A stretch of 5,589 nucleotides of DNA from positions 1 through 5,589 of the forward strand of contig JAKAVX010000205.1 in the NCBI GenBank assembly GCA_021827465.1. The letters run 5' to 3'. The notes beneath the pieces are model-generated. The model worked only from the letters and a program-made list of their open reading frames with translations. It had not been told where the DNA came from and did no database searches. This stretch comes from Deltaproteobacteria bacterium. GTDB taxonomy: Bacteria; Desulfobacterota_B; Binatia; Binatales; Binataceae. Both the position numbers and the translations under genes were made by a program. Positions 1-5,065 of the stretch are shown one piece after another (the first letter of the stretch is position 1; each line of letters starts with the position of its first letter).

Positions 1-155
1 GGCAACCCCGCCGGCTAGATAGACTGGTTCCTGGCGGATGAGCGCACGGCGCTCAACGAACCGCCAAGCAGCGAAAACGAAAAGCCAACAACGATGCCGG
101 TACGCATCGGTGTATCGCCCCCGTGTGCGATACGTATTGGGAAAGGGGAGTTCAG
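1..155 (+). promoter_or_regulatory. Structured non-coding leader before the oxidoreductase gene
   Basis: No gene is supported here. Three inverted repeats follow one another on the + strand. The first is a nested structure in which TGGCGG (32-37) pairs with CCGCCA (61-66) around an inner hairpin GAGCGC/GCGCTC (40-45 with 49-54). The second is CGATGC/GCATCG (92-97 with 104-109, 6-base loop). The third is GTATCG/CGATAC (112-117 with 128-133, 10-base spacer), overlapping the palindrome ATACGTAT (130-137). None is followed by a T run, so they do not look like classical terminators. They could be mRNA leader structure or an operator. No convincing -35/-10 pair was found. The repeats are seen directly; a regulatory role is inference. 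Confidence 0.3.
145..150 (+). promoter_or_regulatory. Ribosome binding site of the oxidoreductase gene
   Basis: GGGGAG, inside an AAAGGGGAG run, lies 5 bases before the ATG at 156. It decides the start: an in-frame upstream GTG at 123 would add 11 residues but has no comparable site, and the family normally begins with a short Met-Lys-x-Gly-type first beta strand, as the ATG 156 product does. Confidence 0.75.
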
Positions 156-1010
156 ATGAAGTACGGAACCTTTCTGTTTCAGACCTCACCGACCAGCCTT
201 GCGTCGATCGCGCACAAGGCCGAGGAACTGGGCTTCGAATCGCTCTGGTTGCCCGAGCACATAATACTGCCGACGGTCTACAAGTCCGCCTACCCGTACA
301 CGGCGAACGGACGGATGCCGGCGCCTCCCGATACTCCCCTGCACGATCCGATGCTGGTGCTCGCGTATATCGCCGGGATAACCAGCAAGATAAAACTCGC
401 TACCGGAGTCTACGTGCTGCCGATCCGCAATCCGTTCACCACGGCCAAGGCGGTCGCCAGTCTCGACGTGTTGTCGGGCGGACGGTTCATCTTCGGCGTG
501 GGAATCGGATGGCTCGAAGAAGAGTTCGAAGCGGTCGGGATGAACTTCAAGGACCGCGCGCTCAGGACCCGTGAGTACGTAGCGCTGATGAAGGAGCTCT
601 GGACCAAGGACGATCCCGTTTACGAAGGAAAAACCGTCTCCGTCAACGGATGCAAGTTCATGCCCAAGCCGATCCAGAAGCCGCATCCGCCGATCGTCTT
701 CGGCGGCGACACCGAGCCCTCTTTACGGCGTGCGGCGCTCCTTGGCGACGGATGGTACGGAATAGCCGAGTCGATGGACGGAATTCGCGGGGTCATCAAG
801 CGGCTTCGCGAGCACGAGCGTGAGCAGGGACGAACCCGTCCGCTCGAGTTGACGGTCAATCCGCGGCTCGGAGGCTCGCCCACCATCGAGCAGGTCAGCC
901 AACTCGCCGAAGCGGGCGTCGATCGGCTGCTGCTGCGTGCCGGACCCGGCACTCGCGATGAGATCGCCGCGATGGAACGATTTCACGACGAGGTGATGTC
1001 CAAGTTCTGA
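156..1010 (+). CDS. LLM-class F420-dependent oxidoreductase (luciferase-like TIM barrel)
   Basis: The 284-residue product is a complete luciferase-like monooxygenase-fold protein, the usual length for the Rv2161c-like group of F420-dependent oxidoreductases. Seen in the sequence: a first strand MKYGTFLF; the barrel motif GFESLWLPEH at about 26-35; LATGVYVLPIRNPF at about 81-94; and the diagnostic SGGRFIFGVGIGWLEEEFEA at about 107-126. A region rich in Lys, Pro and His follows (FMPKPIQKPHPPIVFGG), where related proteins shape the cofactor site. Family members use reduced F420 (some use FMN) for hydride transfer to or from organic substrates in the cytoplasm; the substrate cannot be read from sequence. 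The next gene on the strand starts 120 bases downstream, so co-transcription is uncertain. Family assignment is strong; F420 rather than FMN is family-level inference. Confidence 0.93.
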   Translation: MKYGTFLFQTSPTSLASIAHKAEELGFESLWLPEHIILPTVYKSAYPYTANGRMPAPPDTPLHDPMLVLAYIAGITSKIKLATGVYVLPIRNPFTTAKAVASLDVLSGGRFIFGVGIGWLEEEFEAVGMNFKDRALRTREYVALMKELWTKDDPVYEGKTVSVNGCKFMPKPIQKPHPPIVFGGDTEPSLRRAALLGDGWYGIAESMDGIRGVIKRLREHEREQGRTRPLELTVNPRLGGSPTIEQVSQLAEAGVDRLLLRAGPGTRDEIAAMERFHDEVMSKF

Positions 1011-1130
1011 GAGCGTTGCGCCGTTCTGGCCGGGCCGCGCGGGCACGCCCAAGACACACCTTGGCCCGTGTCAGGCCCGTGCATATCATCGTTCGGAGGC
1101 CGACGCGTCACGTGGAGGCGTGCGTTATTC
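1011..1130 (+). other. Intergenic spacer with short repeats
   Basis: This 120-base spacer separates the oxidoreductase gene from the zinc-ribbon/BON gene. It holds a direct repeat GGCCCGTG (1063-1070 and 1074-1081) and a possible hairpin GACAC/GTGTC (1053-1057 with 1067-1071). No T-tract terminator and no recognisable sigma-70 promoter were seen. Confidence 0.3.
1114..1118 (+). promoter_or_regulatory. Probable ribosome binding site of the zinc-ribbon/BON gene
   Basis: GGAGG lies 12 bases before the ATG at 1131, slightly longer than ideal spacing. It supports ATG 1131 over the in-frame GTG at 1068. Starting at 1131 places the first zinc-ribbon cysteine at residue 4, the typical layout for such N-terminal ribbons. 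Confidence 0.5.
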
Positions 1131-2633
1131 ATGAAAATCTGTCCCCGGTGTGAGAAGACTTACCCGGATTCCGAATCGTTCTGCGAGACTGACGGGAGTG
1201 CGCTGGTTTCGACCGGCCCGGCCTTTGCCGAACGACCCGCAGGCTCGTCTTCGTCCGGCGGCAAGGTGGAATGCCCGGTATGCGGCGGTCAGGCCGAGCC
1301 GGGTGAAGTCATCTGCAATTTCTGCGGCACGCGCCTCATCCCGGAAGAGGCAGTTCCGCCCGAGCCCGAGCCACGCCGCGGCGCGGCCGAGACCCGGCGT
1401 GCGCCAACCCAGGTGCATCGCCAGCCCGAAGGCCGTCCGTCAGGACCGATCACGCGCCCCAAGCCGCGCAACCGGCGCCTGGCGCTTATCGGTTATGTTG
1501 TGGCCGCCGCGCTGGCGCTGGTTGCGGGAATCTACCTCGCGCTGCATCTGACTCCCCACGAGCATGAGAAACTTGCCACCCCACCGAGTGCGGTAGCTAC
1601 GCCCGCGGTTGCGGCGGCGACCGCTCAGCCGCTGGTGGCGCTGGCGAACCTGATCCCGCTCCAAGTGACAAGCGGCGCCGGGGCGCCGTCTGCCGAGCTC
1701 ACCACGGCGGTTGCCCGAAGCCGCTTCGAGGAAAACAAGCCCGAATTGCTGGAAGCGTACAAACAGGTGCTTTCGGCGAATCCCGCTGCCAGCGACGGGA
1801 TGATGGTGCGGATACACGTGCTGCCTGACGGAACCGTTGACCGCGCCGCCATCCGCACGTCGACCTCGCCCAATCCAGAGCTCGACGCGCATGTCGTCAA
1901 ATCGATGATGGGATGGAAGTTCGCTGCGACGGGAGGCCCGGAAGGCGAGATCGATTACCCGGTTATCTTTGCGCCGAGCGAATCGGACCGGGCGAAAGTG
2001 GAATCCGCACTGCAGACCAAAGTCGCAAGTCTGACGCCGTCCGAAGCGCCGGAGTACGCCTCTTCGACTATACCGCCGACGCCGGTTGCCTCGGCCTCGC
2101 CCGAAGTGGCTGCGGCGCCAAGCCCGGCACCCGCTCCTCGGGCCGAAGCGCGCCGCGCTCCCCGCGTCAGGCGCCCCACGCGCAGGGAAGAACTCGCCGC
2201 CATCCCCAAGCCGAAGCCGTCGCTGCTAGAGCGCGTGCAGAAGACGCTCAAGTCGAATCCGAAGCTGCGCCGGGTGAACGCCTACACGGCCGGTGGCACG
2301 GTTACGCTTTACGGACGGGTATTCGACAGCAACGACCGGCTGCTTGCCGAGCGGGTGGTCAAGGGCGTCTCGGGCGTGACCGGCGTCGTCAACACGGTCA
2401 CGACCGATACCGCGCAATGGAAGGCCGAGGAGGGCAAGATAAAACTGCACCTGGTGAACGCCGGCCTTCCCAACGTGACAGTCAAGGTTATCGGCAACGA
2501 CGCGTACCTGAGCGGGAGCGTGAAGACCTCGCTCGAGCGCGAGCGTGCGGCGACGATCGCCGAGGGCGCCGCGCCGGTAACCGTGCGCTCGAATATAATC
2601 AGGGTTGAGCCCGGGAGCGTTTTCGGCTTCTGA
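1131..2633 (+). CDS. Zinc-ribbon, single-pass membrane protein with AgmX/TonB-like and two BON domains
   Basis: The product has 500 residues. Domains in order: a first zinc ribbon (C4, C7, C18, with D21 where a fourth ligand would be expected); a complete ribbon with C48, C51, C62 and C65; a Pro/Arg/Glu-rich linker; a basic patch (about 109-116); one transmembrane helix (about 117-138); an Ala/Pro-rich stretch; an AgmX/PglI or TonB C-terminal-like domain (about 193-283, with VRIHVLPDGTVDRAAI and a W-K-F near its end); an Ala/Pro/Arg linker (about 303-363); and two BON domains (about 365-427 and 432-492), each with a gly-rich strand such as GGTVTLYGRV. The positive-inside pattern puts the ribbons in the cytoplasm and the rest in the periplasm. 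BON domains are linked to phospholipid or envelope association; AgmX-type domains occur in envelope and motility proteins. No enzyme motif is visible. The exact function is unknown; an envelope sensor or scaffold role is inference. Confidence 0.85.
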   Translation: MKICPRCEKTYPDSESFCETDGSALVSTGPAFAERPAGSSSSGGKVECPVCGGQAEPGEVICNFCGTRLIPEEAVPPEPEPRRGAAETRRAPTQVHRQPEGRPSGPITRPKPRNRRLALIGYVVAAALALVAGIYLALHLTPHEHEKLATPPSAVATPAVAAATAQPLVALANLIPLQVTSGAGAPSAELTTAVARSRFEENKPELLEAYKQVLSANPAASDGMMVRIHVLPDGTVDRAAIRTSTSPNPELDAHVVKSMMGWKFAATGGPEGEIDYPVIFAPSESDRAKVESALQTKVASLTPSEAPEYASSTIPPTPVASASPEVAAAPSPAPAPRAEARRAPRVRRPTRREELAAIPKPKPSLLERVQKTLKSNPKLRRVNAYTAGGTVTLYGRVFDSNDRLLAERVVKGVSGVTGVVNTVTTDTAQWKAEEGKIKLHLVNAGLPNVTVKVIGNDAYLSGSVKTSLERERAATIAEGAAPVTVRSNIIRVEPGSVFGF

Positions 2634-2714
2634 TGAGCTTCGCCAGGTATCTGGAGTCGGGACAATCGCCGTGAAGGCGCGTCAACTCAAGGCCTGACCC
2701 GACGGCATGGACTA
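2634..2714 (+). other. Spacer after the BON gene with nested inverted repeat
   Basis: GTCGGG (2656-2661) can pair with CCCGAC (2698-2703), enclosing a smaller CGCC/GGCG hairpin (2667-2670 with 2676-2679). No T run follows, so intrinsic termination of the BON gene is possible but weakly supported. The outer arm ends just before the promoter at 2715. Confidence 0.3.
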
Positions 2715-2744
2715 TTGACATCTTAGGAATGTAGAGTTTATATG
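2715..2744 (+). promoter_or_regulatory. Sigma-70-type promoter of the SCP2 gene
   Basis: A perfect -35 box TTGACA (2715-2720) is followed after 18 bases by TATATG (2739-2744), a four-of-six match to TATAAT; overlapping registers TTTATA or TTATAT give 16- and 17-base spacing. The AT-rich patch stands out from the GC-rich surroundings. Transcription would start near 2750, giving a leader of roughly 45 bases before the SCP2 start at 2797. Confidence 0.6.
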
Positions 2745-2780
2745 GGCGCGAGAGTGCGGCGGACCGCCGTTTTCCCACCC

Positions 2781-2786
2781 AGGAGG
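2781..2786 (+). promoter_or_regulatory. Consensus ribosome binding site of the SCP2 gene
   Basis: AGGAGG is a full Shine-Dalgarno match, 10 bases before the ATG at 2797. It fixes the start and, with the near-consensus promoter, suggests efficient expression. Confidence 0.75.
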
Positions 2787-2796
2787 TTTCCGTTCC

Positions 2797-3129
2797 ATGG
2801 CTGAAGCAGCACCTACGTCTTGTAAGCAGGCTTTCGAAATGATGCCGAGCCGCTTCAACAAGGACGCGGCAAAAGGCCTGAACGCCATCTACCAGTTCGA
2901 CCTTTCCGGCGACGGTGGGGGTAAATGGCACGTCCTGATCAAGGACCAGGCGTGTGAAGTTAAGGAAGGGGCAGCGGCCTCGCCCAGCATAACCATCTCG
3001 ATGACCGCACAGGACTATCTTGACATGCTCTCCGGAAAGCTTAATGGCCAGATGGCCTTTATGAGCGGCAAGCTCCGTATCGCGGGGGATATGGGATTGG
3101 CGCTTCGGATGCAGAGCCTGTTTCAGTAA
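2797..3129 (+). CDS. Stand-alone SCP2 sterol-carrier domain protein
   Basis: The 110-residue product is essentially one SCP2 domain, the normal size of stand-alone bacterial members. Seen: an N-terminal helix with F-x-x-M-P-x-R-F (about 13-20); strands starting YQFDLSGDGGGKWHVLIKD (about 32-50); a strand SPSITISMTAQDYLDMLSGK (about 62-81); and the hallmark C-terminal segment GQMAFMSGKLRIAGDMGLAL, ending in a hydrophobic helix with SLFQ. SCP2 domains form a hydrophobic tunnel that binds sterols, fatty acids or acyl-CoAs. There is no signal peptide or membrane segment, so the protein is cytoplasmic. It has its own promoter, ribosome binding site and downstream hairpin, so it is probably monocistronic. 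Which lipid it binds, and whether it serves the oxidoreductase or CoA transferase nearby, cannot be told. Confidence 0.92.
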   Translation: MAEAAPTSCKQAFEMMPSRFNKDAAKGLNAIYQFDLSGDGGGKWHVLIKDQACEVKEGAAASPSITISMTAQDYLDMLSGKLNGQMAFMSGKLRIAGDMGLALRMQSLFQ

Positions 3130-3146
3130 AAAATTCTGGAATTTCC

Positions 3147-3178
3147 GGCATGAGACCCGAGGACTTGGGTCTCATGCC
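3147..3178 (+). terminator. Perfect hairpin just after the SCP2 gene, possible terminator
   Basis: GGCATGAGACCC (3147-3158) is perfectly complementary to GGGTCTCATGCC (3167-3178). A further A-T and a G-T pair could leave a four-base GGAC loop. It begins 17 bases after the SCP2 stop. No T run follows on the + strand, so it may be an atypical terminator or an mRNA 3'-end stabiliser. A smaller dyad, AAATTC/GAATTT (3131-3136 with 3139-3144), lies between stop and hairpin. The structure is certain; its role is inferred. Confidence 0.55.
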
Positions 3179-3423
3179 AAACAATCCGCCAGCCTGACAA
3201 GCTTCCACACGAAGACAGATAGCCCAAGAGCTTCCAGGGGATTTTCGCAGGGTATTCGGCATACCGCCGAAACCGGCAAGAAGCAACCGCGCCAGTCAGC
3301 CAGCCTGAACCGCTGAACGAATAACATACCGAATCGATACGACAAGCTCGTGAGACCAGACGCTTGCGGTCTTCAAGACCGAAAGGAGAATCGGTCCACC
3401 CCGCCGGGGGAGCGAGGAGCCAG
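3179..3423 (+). other. Structured non-coding region before the small unknown gene
   Basis: About 245 bases carry no gene on either strand that I can support. Features seen: a direct repeat AGCTTCCA (3200-3207 and 3229-3236); a direct repeat GCCAGCCTGA (3188-3197 and 3299-3308); overlapping, mutually exclusive hairpins GGTAT/ATACC (3251-3255 with 3261-3265) and TTCGGC/GCCGAA (3255-3260 with 3266-3271); a strong small hairpin GGTCTT/AAGACC (3368-3373 with 3375-3380), whose left arm could instead pair with AGACC at 3353-3357; and CCCC/GGGG (3399-3402 with 3406-3409) five bases before the next ribosome binding site. No riboswitch class I know matches. It may be a regulatory leader or a small RNA; neither is proven. 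Confidence 0.35.
3414..3419 (+). promoter_or_regulatory. Ribosome binding site of the small unknown gene
   Basis: GAGGAG lies 4 bases before ATG 3424, a little short but usable. A second AAGGAG (3433-3438) directly abuts the in-frame ATG at 3439, leaving no spacing, so it is unlikely to serve that codon. This favours the start at 3424. Confidence 0.5.
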
Positions 3424-3708
3424 ATGAGTTCAAAGGAGATGTCCGACGCTCAAATCACGTTAACGGATGGCGAGGAAAACCTCGGCGATCAGGAGGAAAA
3501 CTCGCTGGCAAGCAAGCTCTCGAAAGAGCTGAACAACTGGCGGCGCCAGCGCAGCACGTCGCGTCCCAGGCGTCCCGATGGCCAGTCTTCGCCGAACATG
3601 CAGTCCGAGCCGGCCCGCACTATCCGGGTTCGCGGACACGAAACCCTGGTGGTGAGAAAGCCCAAGCTCGCTCCGAAGCTGCCGTCCGCCACGCCCGAAG
3701 ACAACTGA
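3424..3708 (+). CDS. Small hypothetical protein, probably disordered
   Basis: I do not recognise this 94-residue product. The N-terminal third is acidic and polar (Asp/Glu-rich, about residues 8-25). A short potential helix follows (ASKLSKELNNWRRQR, about 29-43), then an Arg/Pro/Ser-rich middle and a basic tail with RTIRVRGHETLVVRKPK (about 65-81) that could form a beta hairpin. There are no cysteines, signal peptide or membrane segment. Acidic-to-basic charge segregation suggests a disordered nucleic-acid- or protein-binding peptide, but that is inference. Support for coding: a plausible ribosome binding site, codons mostly ending in G or C like the neighbours, and a stop just before a possible terminator. 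It faces the permease gene tail to tail, 62 bases away. It could still be a chance reading frame. Confidence 0.5.
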   Translation: MSSKEMSDAQITLTDGEENLGDQEENSLASKLSKELNNWRRQRSTSRPRRPDGQSSPNMQSEPARTIRVRGHETLVVRKPKLAPKLPSATPEDN

Positions 3709-3709
3709 G

Positions 3710-3771
3710 CCGGCGCGCGCCCGGGGAATCCGACCGCCCGCGGCCGCTGCCGCAGGCCCGCCGGAATTTTT
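3710..3771 (+). terminator. Possible intrinsic terminator at the convergent gene junction
   Basis: CCGGCG (3710-3715) can pair with CGCCGG (3759-3764), enclosing a hairpin GCGGC/GCCGC with a 4-base loop (3740-3744 with 3749-3753). The sequence AATTTTT follows at once, with five Ts at 3767-3771, the last belonging to the antisense stop codon of the permease gene. This would end + strand transcription from the small gene. The outer stem encloses a long interior, so support is moderate to low. No T run serves the - strand direction. Confidence 0.35.
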
Positions 3772-5006
3772 CAGGTACGAAACACTTCCACGGGCGTCCC
3801 GCGCGAAGCCTGTTGCGCCGGGTAGAGCGTCGCCAGCAGGCATAGCAGGATCGACGCGACCGACACCCACACGAAATTGATCGCGCTAATCGACACCGGC
3901 ACCGTCGCGATTCCGTAGATTTGGCGCGGGATGTGGATGAACTGGTAGTGCGACAGCGCCACGCATCCGCCGATTCCGATCAGTGCGCCCGCTATCGTCC
4001 CGGCTGCGCCTACGATCAGTCCCTTCAGCACGAAAATCAGCCTGACCGCGCCGCGCGTCGCTCCCATCGCCATCAGCACCGCCACGTCCTTGCGCTTTTC
4101 CATCACTACCATTATCAGCGTCGCGATTAGATTGAACGCGGCAACCGCGATCAGCAGCATCAGGACCAGCGTGTAGATCCGCTTGAGCATCGCGAACCCC
4201 GCCGACGCGGACTGGTTGTACTCGACCCAGTTGCGTACCACGTAGGGCGGCGCGAACAGCTTTCTGAGCGCCTCGGTTACGCGATGGGTCGCGTCGAGCG
4301 TCGTCAGGTGCACGTCGACGCCGTCCACTTTTCCGCTGCGGCCGAAGAAATTCTGCGCCTGCGGCAGATCGACGAACGCCATGTTCGTGTCGAGATAGGT
4401 CATCCCGGAATCGAAGATCGCACCGACCACGAACTCGCCTGTCTTGGTAGTGATTGCCTGGTCGGAGCCGGCCAGTATCGGCGCCACCATCCTGACCGTG
4501 TCGCCGACCTTGACCTTGAGCCGATGAGCAAGCGTCACGCCGATTGCGACGCTTCCCTCCGGAGCCCGGGGACCTTTGAAGGCGGTCGTCAGGTCATGGA
4601 GATTTCCCGCAACGATGTACCGCGACCATTCCGATCGCACCACCGGATTGTCGGGCTCGATACCGCGAACCACCACGCCGCCGACACCGCGTCCCGAACT
4701 CAGCATTGCCTGCCCGACCAGGAACGGATCCGACCCGCTTACCTCGGGAACCCGGTCGGCAGTCTGCTGGATTTTTGTCCAGCCGGTGATCGATCCCTGC
4801 TCGCTCAGGATCTGGATCTGCGGGCTGAGCGCGAGCACGCGCTCTTTCAGGCTATGCTCGAAGCCGCCCATCACGGCCAGCGTGATCGTAAGCGCCGCCA
4901 CCCCGATCATCACACCAGTCGCGGTGAACAGGGTGGTGACCGAGATGAACGCGTCTTTGCGACGCGCCTTCAGGTACCGAAGCGCAATCCTGAGTTCGTA
5001 GCGCAC
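3771..5006 (-). CDS. LolC/LolE-family lipoprotein-releasing ABC transporter permease
   Basis: The 411-residue product matches the length and layout of LolC/LolE permeases, which with the LolD ATPase extract lipoproteins from the inner membrane and pass them to LolA. Seen: the N-terminal IALRYLKARRKDAFISVTT, typical of the family; a first helix (about 22-46, ending LAVMGGFE); a large periplasmic domain (about 50-265); then three more helices (about 273-302, 323-352, 374-396). The cytoplasmic coupling segment VMEKRKDVAVLMAMGAT (about 301-317) is diagnostic, as is the C-terminal LATLYPAQQASRGTPVEVFR. The start is GTG at 5006: no other in-frame start exists before an upstream stop at 5040-5042, and the ribosome binding site is poor. 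LolC and LolE cannot be separated here. No LolD gene is visible on either side. The CaiB-type gene is 59 bases upstream on the same strand. Confidence 0.92.
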   Translation of the reverse strand: MRYELRIALRYLKARRKDAFISVTTLFTATGVMIGVAALTITLAVMGGFEHSLKERVLALSPQIQILSEQGSITGWTKIQQTADRVPEVSGSDPFLVGQAMLSSGRGVGGVVVRGIEPDNPVVRSEWSRYIVAGNLHDLTTAFKGPRAPEGSVAIGVTLAHRLKVKVGDTVRMVAPILAGSDQAITTKTGEFVVGAIFDSGMTYLDTNMAFVDLPQAQNFFGRSGKVDGVDVHLTTLDATHRVTEALRKLFAPPYVVRNWVEYNQSASAGFAMLKRIYTLVLMLLIAVAAFNLIATLIMVVMEKRKDVAVLMAMGATRGAVRLIFVLKGLIVGAAGTIAGALIGIGGCVALSHYQFIHIPRQIYGIATVPVSISAINFVWVSVASILLCLLATLYPAQQASRGTPVEVFRT

Positions 5007-5065
5007 TGCGAAGTGATTCCGTGGCTGCGGCGCTACCGTTTACGAGTCGGCCCGCCGCGCGCCAC
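5007..5065 (-). other. Spacer between the CoA transferase and permease genes
   Basis: These 59 bases carry no clear terminator or promoter. Just before the permease GTG only a weak GGA lies about 15 bases upstream. Co-transcription of the two genes is possible, but nothing in the sequence proves it. Confidence 0.35.

Noticed and set aside
1..18. Open codons ending in TAG at 16-18, possibly the tail of an upstream gene
   Set aside because: Only five residues (GNPAG) are visible and other frames also stop nearby, so no gene can be supported.
38..574. 178-residue + strand reading frame overlapping the oxidoreductase gene
   Set aside because: It is an Arg-rich out-of-frame shadow with no recognisable domain; the overlapping frame has clear luciferase-like motifs.
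1068..1130. Upstream GTG start at 1068 for the zinc-ribbon/BON gene
   Set aside because: The extra 21 residues match no domain, and ATG 1131 gives the usual Met-Lys-x-Cys beginning with a GGAGG upstream.
1913..2608. 231-residue + strand frame inside the BON gene
   Set aside because: Arg/Gly-rich shadow translation lying wholly inside a gene with clear domain structure.
2671..2697. Eight-codon GTG frame upstream of the SCP2 promoter, possible leader peptide
   Set aside because: It lies upstream of the predicted promoter and has no good ribosome binding site.
2599..2931. 110-residue - strand frame across the SCP2 promoter and gene start
   Set aside because: No domain seen; it runs antisense over a good promoter and the SCP2 start.
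3336..3430. Possible selenocysteine or serine tRNA, because GGTCTTCAAGACC resembles an anticodon arm
   Set aside because: No acceptor pairing, D arm or T arm with a TTCRA loop could be found on either strand; only the single small hairpin is present.
3460..3870. 136-residue - strand frame antisense to the small unknown gene and overlapping the permease end
   Set aside because: It overlaps the 3' end of a well-supported permease gene in another frame and has a low-complexity Ala/Gly/Arg composition without a domain.
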